A stretch of DNA of 12,745 nt from BTRG01 sp036986275 (GCA_036986275.1 BTRG01000064.1:1-12745); one strand, 5' to 3'; shown: positions 1 to 8,280, counted from the stretch's first letter. The notes: generated by a model from the sequence alone, not told the origin. Program-made: numbers and translations.

Positions 1-59
1 CCTTTCTTTCTGCGCACCTGATCTATCTTGTTAATCTTGTTAATCCTGTCTAAAGATTC
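1..59. other. Intergenic stretch downstream of gatA
   Basis: These bases lie between the gatA stop codon and the left edge. No gene, rho-independent terminator or RNA gene is visible. The only structure is a short 9-nt tandem repeat (listed separately). gatB, which usually follows gatA closely, does not begin here. Its absence from these 59 bases means it is either further left behind this spacer or elsewhere in the genome. Confidence 0.6.
25..51. repeat. Short 9-nt tandem repeat, about three units
   Basis: Two identical units ATCTTGTTA (25-33, 34-42) are followed by a diverged third, ATCCTGTCT (43-51). Read on the other strand the motif is of the type ACAGGATTAACA. I recall similar short repeats scattered between genes in diverse bacterial genomes, but that is memory, not a search. 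It sits just 3' of gatA and does not form a hairpin, so it is not an obvious terminator. Confidence 0.6.
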
Positions 60-1514
60 TTACTCAAACCCTTTCGGTATCTTTGTATGCCAGTCGGTGG
101 CCTGCTGGAACTTGTGGGCCACGTTCAATAACTTCTCTTCCTTGAAGTACTGGCCTATGACTTGCAGGCCTACCGGCATACCCTTGCCGTCGAAGCCCGC
201 GGGCAACGACATGGCCGGCAGCCCGGCGAGATTGACCGAGATGGTATAAATATCATTTAAATACATGGCCACCGGATCATCGGTCTTATCGCCCTTGGCA
301 AAGGCCGTTGTCGGTGAGGTCGGCCCCATGATGACATCACAGAGCTCAAAGGCACGTTTAAAGTCTTCGGCGATCAGGCGGCGTAACTGCTGGGCCTTGA
401 GGTAATAGGCATCGTAGTAACCGGCCGACAACGCGTACGTGCCTATCATGATGCGGCGCTTGACCTCATCGCCAAAACCTTCGGCGCGGGTCTTCTCGTA
501 CATTTCCGCCAGATCCGCATAACCCTCGGCGCGAAAGCCATAGCGCACGCCATCGTAACGCGAGAGGTTGGACGAGGCCTCGGCCGGCGCCAGTACATAG
601 TAACAGGGCACGGCCAGTTGCGAGTTGGGCAGGCTGATATCGACGACCTCGGTGCCTAACTTCTTATATTCATCAATGGCGGCCTCGACGCAACGGGCCA
701 CATCCCCGGACAGGCCGTCGCCAAAATATTCTTCCGGTATACCAATCTTCAGGCCGGTAATATCATGGTCCAGTGCGGCAGTGTAGTCCGGCACCGGTGT
801 ATCCACTGACGTGGAGTCGCGTTGATCAAAGCCGGCCATGATATTCAGCATCAAGGCGGCGTCTTCGGCGGTCTGTGTCATGGGCCCGCCCTGGTCCAGG
901 CTGGAGGCGAAGGCAATCATGCCGAAACGGGAGACACGGCCGTAACTGGGCTTTAACCCGGTAATGCCACACAAGGCGGCCGGCTGACGTATGGAGCCGC
1001 CGGTATCGGTACCGGTTGCCGCCGGCGCCAGCCTGGCGGCCACGACGGCGGCCGAACCGCCGGAGCTGCCACCGGGGACACACTCTGTGTTCCAGGGGTT
1101 GGCCACGCTGCCAAAATAGGAGGTCTCGCTACTGGAACCCATGGCAAACTCGTCCATATTGGTCTTGCCCAATGTGACAACACCGGCTTGGCGAAACTTG
1201 CTGATCACCGCGGCATCGTAGGGGGCGACAAAATTCTCCAGCATCTTGGAGCCACAGCTTGTGGTCATGCCATCGGTACAAAAAATATCCTTCTGCGCCA
1301 GCGGTATGCCCGTTAAAACGGTGGCCTTGCCGTCGGCGCGCTGGCCATCGGCTGCCCTGGCCTGTGCCAGGGCAGACTCTTCGTCTACAGTGATATAGGC
1401 ATTCAGTTCCGGGTGTGCCCGGGTGCGGTCCAGAAATGTACGGGTCAGTTCTTCGCTGGAGACGGCTTTGCTGTCAAGATCGCGGGCAAGCTGGGCAAGG
1501 GTTTTGCTGTGCAT
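60..1514 (-). CDS. gatA: Aspartyl/glutamyl-tRNA amidotransferase subunit A (GatA)
   Basis: GatA is the glutaminase subunit of GatCAB. It frees ammonia from glutamine for conversion of Glu-tRNA(Gln) or Asp-tRNA(Asn) to the cognate amide form in the cytoplasm. The 484-residue product has the amidase signature fold. The Lys-cisSer-Ser triad is visible: K75 in LAQKD, S150 in GGSSGGS, and nucleophile S174 in TDTGGSIRQ. The start at 1514 (MHSKTLAQLA) matches the family N-terminus. The reading frame stays open upstream to a TTG at 1586, but that would overlap gatC and add an unrelated low-complexity leader. The gene follows gatC by 19 bases with no clear Shine-Dalgarno, so translation is probably coupled to gatC. 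The gene looks intact and ordinary. gatB is not visible downstream. Confidence 0.97.
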   Translation of the reverse strand: MHSKTLAQLARDLDSKAVSSEELTRTFLDRTRAHPELNAYITVDEESALAQARAADGQRADGKATVLTGIPLAQKDIFCTDGMTTSCGSKMLENFVAPYDAAVISKFRQAGVVTLGKTNMDEFAMGSSSETSYFGSVANPWNTECVPGGSSGGSAAVVAARLAPAATGTDTGGSIRQPAALCGITGLKPSYGRVSRFGMIAFASSLDQGGPMTQTAEDAALMLNIMAGFDQRDSTSVDTPVPDYTAALDHDITGLKIGIPEEYFGDGLSGDVARCVEAAIDEYKKLGTEVVDISLPNSQLAVPCYYVLAPAEASSNLSRYDGVRYGFRAEGYADLAEMYEKTRAEGFGDEVKRRIMIGTYALSAGYYDAYYLKAQQLRRLIAEDFKRAFELCDVIMGPTSPTTAFAKGDKTDDPVAMYLNDIYTISVNLAGLPAMSLPAGFDGKGMPVGLQVIGQYFKEEKLLNVAHKFQQATDWHTKIPKGFE

Positions 1515-1533
1515 GGTGTAAAACGGGGAACAA

Positions 1534-1821
1534 TCACTCAATGACTTTGGGCACGAGGTACAGACCGGCCTCGGTCGCGGGGGCAAGCCGTTGGAACTTG
1601 TCGCGCTTGTTCGTCTCGGTCACTTCATCGGCGCGCAGTCGCAAACCGGCATCCTGTGGATGGGCCATGGGTGCAATGCCGGTGGTATCGACCGCATTCA
1701 TCTGCTCGATCAAACCGAGTATCTGGGACAGGGATTGGGCATAGGCCTCGCCCTCTTGCTCAGTCAGCGCCAAACGCGCAAGATGCGCTATCTTCGCCAC
1801 CTCGTCATGACTCAGAGACAT
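1534..1821 (-). CDS. gatC: Aspartyl/glutamyl-tRNA amidotransferase subunit C (GatC)
   Basis: GatC is the small subunit that wraps around and stabilises the GatA-GatB interface in the transamidosome. The 95-residue product has the family's usual length and layout. An N-terminal helical part with the typical VAKIAHLARLAL sequence comes first (residues 8-19), then a helix around ILGLIEQMNAVDTTGIAPM, then an extended C-terminal arm with the LRADEV and LVPKVIE motifs. The ATG at 1821 is preceded by a weak GGA-containing site (CGGAAAAAA). It is the first gene of a leftward gat operon and is divergent from mreB, with 122 bases between the two start codons. Identification is firm despite the small size. 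Confidence 0.96.
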   Translation of the reverse strand: MSLSHDEVAKIAHLARLALTEQEGEAYAQSLSQILGLIEQMNAVDTTGIAPMAHPQDAGLRLRADEVTETNKRDKFQRLAPATEAGLYLVPKVIE

Positions 1822-1862
1822 TTTTTTCCGATCCAGCCAATGAAGAAGTCGCGCACGTTACC

Positions 1863-1868
1863 ATAATA
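1863..1868 (-). promoter_or_regulatory. Possible -10 element for gatC
   Basis: Read on the minus strand these bases are TATTAT, five of six matching the sigma70 -10 consensus, about 42 bases upstream of the gatC ATG. No convincing -35 lies 16-18 bases further upstream. The place where one would sit is occupied by the palindrome described at 1882-1899. This is a tentative call. Confidence 0.3.
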
Positions 1869-1878
1869 GCGGCGTTGG

Positions 1879-1907
1879 TTGAACCCGGTGTATCGGGTTG
1901 CTAGAGT
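1879..1907 (+). promoter_or_regulatory. Candidate sigma70 promoter for the mreB operon
   Basis: The -35 box TTGAAC (1879-1884; consensus TTGACA, four of six by position) is separated by exactly 17 bases from TAGAGT (1902-1907; four of six against TATAAT). The latter is preceded by TGC, giving an extended -10. Transcription would start near 1914, about 30 bases before the mreB ATG. A Shine-Dalgarno-like AGGA lies at 1930-1933. Spacing and position are good, but this is a by-eye prediction. Confidence 0.5.
1882..1899. promoter_or_regulatory. Palindrome between -35 and -10 of the mreB promoter
   Basis: AACCCG (1882-1887) and CGGGTT (1894-1899) form a perfect 6-bp inverted repeat around a 6-base centre. 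It fills most of the spacer of the candidate mreB promoter and lies upstream of the candidate gatC -10. It has no following T-run, so it is not a terminator. An operator for a dimeric regulator is a plausible reading, but chance is not excluded. Confidence 0.35.
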
Positions 1908-1943
1908 TAAACAAATCAACAAGGTATTCAGGATATTTAAACC

Positions 1944-2984
1944 ATGTTCAAGAAATTTCGCGGCATGTTCTCAAGCGACCTGGCCATCGACCTCGGTACC
2001 GCCAATACCCTGATTTATGCCAAGGACAAAGGCATCGTATTGAATGAGCCCTCGGTCGTTGCCATACGCCAGAACCAGGGACGCAACAGCCGCGCCATAC
2101 TCGCCGTCGGCACCGAGGCCAAGCGCATGCTGGGCCGCACGCCGGGCAGTATAGAAGCCATACGCCCGATGAAAGAAGGTGTGATTGCCGACTTCACCGT
2201 CACTGGTGAGATGTTGAAATACTTCATACGTTGCGTGCATGAGAACCGTATGTTCCAGCCCAGCCCGCGTATTGTTATCTGCGTGCCCTGTGGTTCCACC
2301 CAGGTGGAACGTCGCGCCATACGCGAATCGGCCATGGCCGCCGGCGCACGGGAAGTATATTTGATTGAAGAACCCATGGCGGCGGCCGTGGGTGCCGACC
2401 TGCCTATCGCCGAACCCACCGGTTCCATGGTGCTGGATATAGGTGGCGGCACCAGCGAAGTCGGCGTGATCTCACTGGGCGGCATCGTCTATTCACACTC
2501 CCTGCGTATTGCCGGTGATAGAATGGACGAGGCTATTATTGGTTATGTTCGCCGCAAGTATGGCCTGCTGATTGGTGAAGCCACGGCGGAGAAGATTAAA
2601 AAGAATATTGGTACGGCCTGGCCGGACAGTGAGGAGCGTGAAATGGACATCAAGGGACGGCATATCGCCGACGGTGTGCCACGCAACCAGACGCTGACCA
2701 GCAAAGAAATCAATGAAGCCTTGCAGGAATCTCTGAATGGTATAATTGCTTCCATAAAAACCGCGCTGGAAAAAACCCCGCCTGAGCTCGGTGCCGATAT
2801 TGCTGAAAAGGGCCTGGTGGTTACCGGTGGTGGCGCCTTGTTACGTGACCTGGATAAATTGCTTGGCGAACAAACCGGCCTGCCAATTATCACCACCGAA
2901 GATCCGTTGACCTGTGTGGTACGTGGCTGTGGCCGGGCCTTGCAAGAGGCAGAAACCATGGGTGATGTATTTCTTTATGAATAA
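1944..2984 (+). CDS. mreB: Rod shape-determining actin homologue MreB
   Basis: MreB is the bacterial actin that polymerises on the inner face of the cytoplasmic membrane and directs lateral wall synthesis by the elongasome. The 346-residue product is the normal proteobacterial length. Actin-fold nucleotide motifs are visible: phosphate-1 loop around residues 12-25 (DLAIDLGTANTLIY), phosphate-2 loop around 162-172 (MVLDIGGGTSE), and the adenosine motif around 291-301 (LVVTGGGALLR). The amphipathic start (MFKKFRGMF) fits direct membrane binding. The ATG at 1944 is 10 bases after AGGA. It heads the plus-strand cluster and probably has its own promoter at 1879-1907. Codon use is odd for such a conserved gene: 9 of its 32 isoleucine codons are ATA. 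Confidence 0.98.
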   Translation: MFKKFRGMFSSDLAIDLGTANTLIYAKDKGIVLNEPSVVAIRQNQGRNSRAILAVGTEAKRMLGRTPGSIEAIRPMKEGVIADFTVTGEMLKYFIRCVHENRMFQPSPRIVICVPCGSTQVERRAIRESAMAAGAREVYLIEEPMAAAVGADLPIAEPTGSMVLDIGGGTSEVGVISLGGIVYSHSLRIAGDRMDEAIIGYVRRKYGLLIGEATAEKIKKNIGTAWPDSEEREMDIKGRHIADGVPRNQTLTSKEINEALQESLNGIIASIKTALEKTPPELGADIAEKGLVVTGGGALLRDLDKLLGEQTGLPIITTEDPLTCVVRGCGRALQEAETMGDVFLYE

Positions 2985-3000
2985 TTGTGGTTAGCATTAC

Positions 3001-3876
3001 ATGGATGCATCGTTAGGCAAATCACTGCCTTTTAAAACTCCATCCCAGGTCACCCGCTTAGTTGTATTCCTGACACTATCAGTTGTACTCATGGTTGCCG
3101 ATCATCGCGGTGATCACCTGCGGCAAATCCGTGCCGGCCTGTCGGTATTGGTCTACCCCGTGCAGGTAGTGGCTTCCTGGCCCGTTGAAATCAGCCGCTG
3201 GGTAGTCGACGCCATACAAAGTGACGAAGCCCTGCAGCAAGAACTCGATACTTTCCGTAAACAACAACCGTTTTTACTAGCCAAACTACAAAAGTACAAC
3301 GCACTGGAAACAGAAAACAAACGTCTACGTGATCTACTGAATGCCGCCAACAAGCTCGCGGACCGTGCCATGGTAGCGGAATTACTGGAGGTACACCCCG
3401 AGCCCTTTACCCGTAAACTTGTGATACACCGCGGCTATAATAACGACGTCTATATTGGCCAACCGGTGATAGACACCTATGGCGTCCTCGGCCAGGTGAC
3501 GCAAGTAGGCGTGTTCACCAGCGTCGTTACATTGATTACCGACCCCAGTCATGCGGTACCGGTGCAGATCAACCGTAACGGCCTGCGTACCATTGCTTTG
3601 GGCACGGGTGCACAAGACAGGCTGAACGTTCCATTCCTGACACCCTCCGTGGACATCCAGGAAGGGGATTTGCTGGTCACATCCGGACTGGGCGGTGGCT
3701 TTCCGCCCGGCTACCCGGTGGCGAAGATTACGGACATCGTCGCCGATCCCAATGAAGCCTTTCTACAGATTAGCGCCAAACCGCTGGCACATCTAAACCA
3801 TAATCGTGAATTATTGCTGATCTGGCCCGGCATCCAGAAACCGAACGAAGAACATGACGAAATCAACACGCAGTAA
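3001..3876 (+). CDS. mreC: Rod shape-determining protein MreC
   Basis: MreC is a bitopic inner-membrane protein whose periplasmic part binds and activates PBP2-RodA and links them to MreB. The 291-residue product shows the family layout. A cytoplasmic N-terminus is followed by one membrane helix around residues 17-34 (LVVFLTLSVVLMVAD region). A coiled coil follows at about 73-117, rich in heptad leucines. A periplasmic double beta-barrel comes last, with the characteristic GYNNDVYIGQPVID and LVTSGLGGGFPPGYPVAKI stretches. The gene starts 16 bases after mreB. Its last 23 bases overlap the start of mreD, so mreD is likely translated by coupling. It is intact, with nothing unusual seen. Confidence 0.97.
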   Translation: MDASLGKSLPFKTPSQVTRLVVFLTLSVVLMVADHRGDHLRQIRAGLSVLVYPVQVVASWPVEISRWVVDAIQSDEALQQELDTFRKQQPFLLAKLQKYNALETENKRLRDLLNAANKLADRAMVAELLEVHPEPFTRKLVIHRGYNNDVYIGQPVIDTYGVLGQVTQVGVFTSVVTLITDPSHAVPVQINRNGLRTIALGTGAQDRLNVPFLTPSVDIQEGDLLVTSGLGGGFPPGYPVAKITDIVADPNEAFLQISAKPLAHLNHNRELLLIWPGIQKPNEEHDEINTQ

Positions 3877-4342
3877 TCTGGTTATTACCGCAACCTTTCT
3901 CGGCGCCTTTATACTGACCAGTATACCGGCACCATCATGGGCCGAGCAGTTCCGTCCGGACTGGGTGGCGCTGGTGTTAATCTATTGGTGTTTGGCCACA
4001 CCTGAACGTGTGGGTGTCGGCCTGGGCTGGTTTGCCGGACTGATGCTGGATGTTCTCTACGGCTCCATCCTCGGACAACAGGCCATGGCCAAGGCCCTGA
4101 TGGCCTTTATTGTGGTCAAACTACACTTACGTATACGCGTCTACCCGCGCTGGCAACAGGCGCTGGCCGTAGGAGTGTTGCTGGTGATCAATCAATTGAT
4201 CGTGTTGTGGATCAAGGGAGTCATGGGACTGTCACCAGAGACGCTGACCTACTGGACCGGCACCATAGTGGGCGTCATCATCTGGCCCTGGTTGTTTGTA
4301 ATTCTCAGAGACATCAGGCGTCGTGCACGCATCAGCGTTTAA
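3854..4342 (+). CDS. mreD: Rod shape-determining protein MreD
   Basis: MreD is a small polytopic inner-membrane protein that works with MreC in the elongasome; its exact biochemical role is unsettled. The 162-residue product is almost entirely hydrophobic, with about five membrane segments. It has the recognisable conserved block from FRPDWVALVLIYW through GWFAGLMLDVLYGSILGQ (about residues 33-75) and ends in a basic cytoplasmic tail (RDIRRRARISV). The ATG at 3854 lies inside mreC, giving a 23-base overlap. The stop codon at 4340-4342 directly abuts the mrdA ATG at 4343. Length and position both fit the family. Confidence 0.96.
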   Translation: MTKSTRSNLVITATFLGAFILTSIPAPSWAEQFRPDWVALVLIYWCLATPERVGVGLGWFAGLMLDVLYGSILGQQAMAKALMAFIVVKLHLRIRVYPRWQQALAVGVLLVINQLIVLWIKGVMGLSPETLTYWTGTIVGVIIWPWLFVILRDIRRRARISV

Positions 4343-6190
4343 ATGCTGAACATCCCGATCAAGGATCATTTTCGTGAGACGCGTATATTCAATTCACGAT
4401 TGCTGATTACCGGTGTGGGTGTCGCTATATTGTGCCTGCTATTACTATCGAGACTGGTCTACCTGCAATTGATCAGCCATCAACATTACGCCACCCTGTC
4501 CCAGGCCAATCGTGTACGTCCGGAACCCATCCCACCTGTACGTGGCCTGATACTGGATCGCAATGGCGTAGTACTGGCGCAGAATTATCCTGTGTATACC
4601 CTGGAAATTATTCCCGAACAAACTGACAACCTGGACCAGGTGCTGACGCGACTCAAACGCCTGATTACTTTATCGCCTAAAGATTTAAAGACCTTTAATA
4701 AAAACCTGAAACGCCGGCCCAGGTTTGAGAGTATTTTGTTGCGCACCCATCTTTCAGATAAAGAGGCCGCACGCGTAGCCATAGAATTGCCATATCTCTA
4801 TGGTGTGCAGATCAAGGCACGCCTGCAACGTCATTACCCGCTTGGCGCCCTGGGCGTACATGCTACAGGTTATGTTGCCCGCATCGGTGAAAATGACATG
4901 AAAAGAATCGACACCGCTGCCTATCGTGGTACCCAGCATATCGGCAAGCTGGGTGTGGAACAAAGCTATGAGTCCCTGTTATTTGGTAAGGTCGGTATAG
5001 AAAATAACGAAGTCAATGCCAGGGGACGACGCCTGCGCACCATAGAGCGTATCCCGGCCCAGGCAGGTAAGAATATATACCTTAATATAGATGCCAAACT
5101 GCAATCTGTTGCCGAACGTGCCCTGGGCAACAGACGCGGCGCCGTCGTGGCACTGGATCCGATCACCGGCGCAGTGCTGACCTTTGCCAGCACGCCAACC
5201 TACAACCCCAATCCCTTTGTCAATGGCATAGACAATAAGAGCTTTAAGGCACTGCTGGAAAACCCCGACAAACCACTGATTAACCGCGCGCTCAACGGGC
5301 AATATGCCCCCGGTTCTACCATCAAACCCTTTTTGGGTCTCGCCGGCCTGGAAAGCGGAACCATCGAACCCGAAAGCACTGTCCTTTGCAAGGGCGCTTA
5401 CTCGCTGCCCGGCGACAAGCATCGCTTTCGCGACTGGAAGCGCGGTGGTCATGGCGAGGTTGCACTGTTGCAGGCTATTGCCCAGTCCTGTGATGTCTTT
5501 TTCTATCGCCTGGCCGTGCGTATGGGTATCAACAAGATAGAATCACTGTTATTGCCCTTTGGCTTTGGCAAAAAGACCGGTATCGACCTGTACGGGGAAT
5601 CCCTTGGCCTGCTGGCTACCCCGGCCTGGAAACAGGCACGGGGTGAAAAGTGGTATCCCGGTGAAACCGTCATGGCCGGCATTGGCCAGGGACTGGTGCT
5701 CACTACACCGCTGCAACTGGCCTCAGCCGTGGCAACACTCGCCAACGGCGGTGTACGCATGAAACCGCGATTGCTGAGTTATCTTGAGGACCCCAGCACG
5801 CACGTATTGCTGGATAATGTACCGACCGCCATCAGCAAAAAACAGGTGCTCAACAAAGAGCATTTAAACCTTATCATTGCCTCCATGACGGAAGTGGTCC
5901 ACGGAAAGCTGGGTACCGGGCGACGCATCAGTCACAACCTGAACTACCGTATCGCCGGCAAGACCGGCACTTCGCAAGTAAAATCGATAGCGCAGACAGA
6001 AACCTATGACAGGAAAAATACACCCGAACGCCTGCGCGATCATGCGTTGTTTATTGCCTTCGCTCCGGTGGAAGCGCCCAGGATCGCGGTGGCCGTCATC
6101 GTCGAGAATGGCGGTCATGGGAGTACTACTGCCGCACCCATTGCCCGACAACTCATGGACAGCTATCTGGTTTCCGAGGACAAGAGTTAA
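4343..6190 (+). CDS. mrdA: Penicillin-binding protein 2, elongasome transpeptidase
   Basis: PBP2 is the class B (monofunctional) transpeptidase that crosslinks new peptidoglycan during cylindrical growth and partners with the RodA polymerase. The 615-residue product has a short cytoplasmic start, one membrane anchor around residues 20-44, a PBP dimer (pedestal) domain from about 60 to 235, and a C-terminal transpeptidase domain. The active-site motifs are complete: S325-T-I-K328 (nucleophilic serine), S382-C-D384 (the SxD form typical of PBP2) and K540-T-G. A PVRGLILDRNG block near 65-75 is typical of the family. The ATG directly follows the mreD stop with no Shine-Dalgarno, which suggests translational coupling. 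rodA begins two bases after its stop. It is intact. Confidence 0.98.
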   Translation: MLNIPIKDHFRETRIFNSRLLITGVGVAILCLLLLSRLVYLQLISHQHYATLSQANRVRPEPIPPVRGLILDRNGVVLAQNYPVYTLEIIPEQTDNLDQVLTRLKRLITLSPKDLKTFNKNLKRRPRFESILLRTHLSDKEAARVAIELPYLYGVQIKARLQRHYPLGALGVHATGYVARIGENDMKRIDTAAYRGTQHIGKLGVEQSYESLLFGKVGIENNEVNARGRRLRTIERIPAQAGKNIYLNIDAKLQSVAERALGNRRGAVVALDPITGAVLTFASTPTYNPNPFVNGIDNKSFKALLENPDKPLINRALNGQYAPGSTIKPFLGLAGLESGTIEPESTVLCKGAYSLPGDKHRFRDWKRGGHGEVALLQAIAQSCDVFFYRLAVRMGINKIESLLLPFGFGKKTGIDLYGESLGLLATPAWKQARGEKWYPGETVMAGIGQGLVLTTPLQLASAVATLANGGVRMKPRLLSYLEDPSTHVLLDNVPTAISKKQVLNKEHLNLIIASMTEVVHGKLGTGRRISHNLNYRIAGKTGTSQVKSIAQTETYDRKNTPERLRDHALFIAFAPVEAPRIAVAVIVENGGHGSTTAAPIARQLMDSYLVSEDKS

Positions 6191-6192
6191 TC

Positions 6193-7284
6193 ATGGCAAC
6201 CCCCCTCATCCGGCGCCTGCATATAGACAAGTCCCTTTTTGTGCCACTGGTATTGTTGTCTATTATCAGCCTGCTGGTACTCTACAGTGCCAGTGGCAAT
6301 AACCTGGATAGCAGCATCGCCCAGTTCTTTAGACTGGTCGTTGGCTTCGGCATCATGTTTACCGTCGCCCAAATTCGTCCGGAAACGCTCTATCGCTGGA
6401 CGCCCTATATTTTTGGTATAGGACTTACGTTATTAGTTATCGTTCTGATTATGGGTGTCACTGGCAAGGGTGCTCAGCGCTGGATTAGCCTGGGGATTGT
6501 AAACTTCCAGCCTTCCGAAATTATGAAACTGGGCGCGCCCATGATGGTCGCCTGGTTTTTTTCGCAACGACCCTTGCCGCCACAGTTAAAACAGGTGGCC
6601 ATCGCCGCCGCAATAATACTAATCCCCACCGCCTTGGTGGCCAAACAACCTGATCTCGGGACTGCGCTGATGATTTTCAGTGCTGGTGGTTTTGTGTTGT
6701 TTCTGGCCGGCATGGGCTGGCGTCTGATCATGACACTGGTGGCACTGGCCGCTGCATCGGCGCCTCTGGTGTGGACATATTACATGCATGATTATCAACG
6801 CCAACGGGTATTGACACTATTTGACCCCGGCTCCGACCCGCTGGGCACCGGTTATCATACCTTGCAATCCATGATCGCCGTCGGTTCTGGTGGGGTCTAT
6901 GGCAAGGGCTGGCTCAACGGCAGCCAGGCCCATTTAAATTTTCTTCCGGAAAGCTCTACCGACTTTATTTTCGCTGTGTTCGCGGAAGAGTTCGGTTTCC
7001 TCGGCATTCTTCTTATCTTTACCCTGTATTTGTTTATTGTGGTTCGCGGCATAATAATAGCCACCTATGCACAGGATACCTTTACACGCCTGCTGGCCGG
7101 CAGTCTGACCTTGACCTTCTTCTTCTATTTTTTTGTAAACATAGGCATGGTAACAGGGGTACTGCCCGTAGTGGGTGTGCCTTTGCCTCTCATAAGTTAC
7201 GGTGGCAGCTCACTGGTCACATTGATGGCTGCCTTTGGCATGTTAATGAGCATACACACGCACAGAAGAATCACACAAAGCTAG
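6193..7284 (+). CDS. rodA: Peptidoglycan glycosyltransferase RodA (SEDS family)
   Basis: RodA polymerises lipid II into glycan strands in the inner membrane together with PBP2. The 363-residue product has about ten hydrophobic helices and the SEDS landmarks: FQPSE at 105-109, KQPDLGTA at 151-158, and the extracellular loop PESSTDFIFAV with D257, which by family knowledge corresponds to the catalytic aspartate. The C-terminal signature PLPLISYGGSS lies at 330-340. It starts two bases after mrdA. Its TAG stop (7282-7284) directly abuts the mltB ATG. The RodA rather than FtsW assignment rests on this neighbourhood (mre genes and mrdA) as well as the sequence. Confidence 0.98.
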   Translation: MATPLIRRLHIDKSLFVPLVLLSIISLLVLYSASGNNLDSSIAQFFRLVVGFGIMFTVAQIRPETLYRWTPYIFGIGLTLLVIVLIMGVTGKGAQRWISLGIVNFQPSEIMKLGAPMMVAWFFSQRPLPPQLKQVAIAAAIILIPTALVAKQPDLGTALMIFSAGGFVLFLAGMGWRLIMTLVALAAASAPLVWTYYMHDYQRQRVLTLFDPGSDPLGTGYHTLQSMIAVGSGGVYGKGWLNGSQAHLNFLPESSTDFIFAVFAEEFGFLGILLIFTLYLFIVVRGIIIATYAQDTFTRLLAGSLTLTFFFYFFVNIGMVTGVLPVVGVPLPLISYGGSSLVTLMAAFGMLMSIHTHRRITQS

Positions 7285-8280
7285 ATGTTTATTTGTCGTT
7301 TTTATTTTCTGCTGCTAACCGTACTACTTGCCAGTCCTGCTACGGCCTGGGCCCTGGATGTTGATGACTATCCGGTCGTGCAATCATTTATTGCGCGTAT
7401 GATTCAGCTACATGGTTTCACTTCCGAGGAGTTGTATGACTGGTTCGAGCATACCGAGATAAGACCGAAGGTTCTCAAGTCCATCAACCAACCCAAGGAG
7501 GCCGCACCCTGGTATGTCTATCGCCAACAATTTGTCACCCACCCCAGCGCCCGACGAGGCGCACACTTCTGGCGTAAACATGAAAAAATATTTACGCGCG
7601 CGGAAAAAGAATATGGCGTCGATGCTGCTGTTATTATTGCGATATTGGGCGTGGAGACCCAATACGGTCGCAGCACAGGAGGTCACCCCACGATGGCCGC
7701 CCTGACCACGCTGATGCTTGATTATCCAAAACGCAGTGCCTTCTTCGGCAAGGAACTTGAGCAATTATTATTACTGGCAAAAGAACTTGATATCAGTCCG
7801 CTGGCATTAAAGGGTTCGTATGCCGGTGCAGTAGGTTATCCACAGTTCCTGCCTAGCAGTTATCGTCATTATGCAGTCGATTACGATGAGGATGGTCGCA
7901 AGGATCTTATTCACTCAGTTGCCGATACGATAGGCAGTGTCGCCAATTATTTCCATATCCATGGCTGGAAGATGGCGGCACCCATTGTCGATGAAGTGCA
8001 AATCGAAAGCCCGGTACACGAATGGTTTACTAAACTGGATATTAAACCCAAACTTTCTATTAAACACTTCACTGATTATGGTATTTTTCCAACACGCGTG
8101 AACGATTCGACATTACTCGCGGCACTCATCAAGCTACAAGGACAAAAGGCACCCATTTACCGTTTTGGCTTTCATAATTTTTATGTAATCACGCGTTACA
8201 ACAAAAGTAGCAATTACGCCATGGCCGTATACGAACTCAGTGAACTCATAAAGAAAGCACGGACCACACAAGAATCATGA
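7285..8280 (+). CDS. mltB: Lytic murein transglycosylase B (MltB, SLT_2 family)
   Basis: MltB cleaves the MurNAc-GlcNAc bond in peptidoglycan to give 1,6-anhydro ends. The 331-residue product begins with a signal peptide whose likely cleavage is after ATAWA (residue 23). The catalytic glutamate is E124 in GVETQYGRS, and the family block GSYAGAVGYPQFLPSS lies at 177-192. An EF-hand-like acidic loop follows (D199, D201, D203, D207), as in the calcium site of E. coli Slt35. Unlike E. coli MltB there is no lipobox, so the enzyme should be soluble in the periplasm. The gene abuts rodA and overlaps rlpA by four bases (ATGA). Confidence 0.95.
   Translation: MFICRFYFLLLTVLLASPATAWALDVDDYPVVQSFIARMIQLHGFTSEELYDWFEHTEIRPKVLKSINQPKEAAPWYVYRQQFVTHPSARRGAHFWRKHEKIFTRAEKEYGVDAAVIIAILGVETQYGRSTGGHPTMAALTTLMLDYPKRSAFFGKELEQLLLLAKELDISPLALKGSYAGAVGYPQFLPSSYRHYAVDYDEDGRKDLIHSVADTIGSVANYFHIHGWKMAAPIVDEVQIESPVHEWFTKLDIKPKLSIKHFTDYGIFPTRVNDSTLLAALIKLQGQKAPIYRFGFHNFYVITRYNKSSNYAMAVYELSELIKKARTTQES

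Noticed and set aside
1515..1586. Longer GatA beginning at a TTG at 1586 (508 residues)
   Set aside because: The extra 24 residues do not resemble GatA, run into gatC, and the ATG at 1514 matches the normal family start.
1882..1899. Rho-independent terminator
   Set aside because: The 6-bp stem has no T-run on either side, and it lies between divergent genes where no terminator is needed.
2015..2485. 156-codon minus-strand frame opposite mreB
   Set aside because: It is an antisense shadow of a conserved gene with composition typical of a wrong frame.
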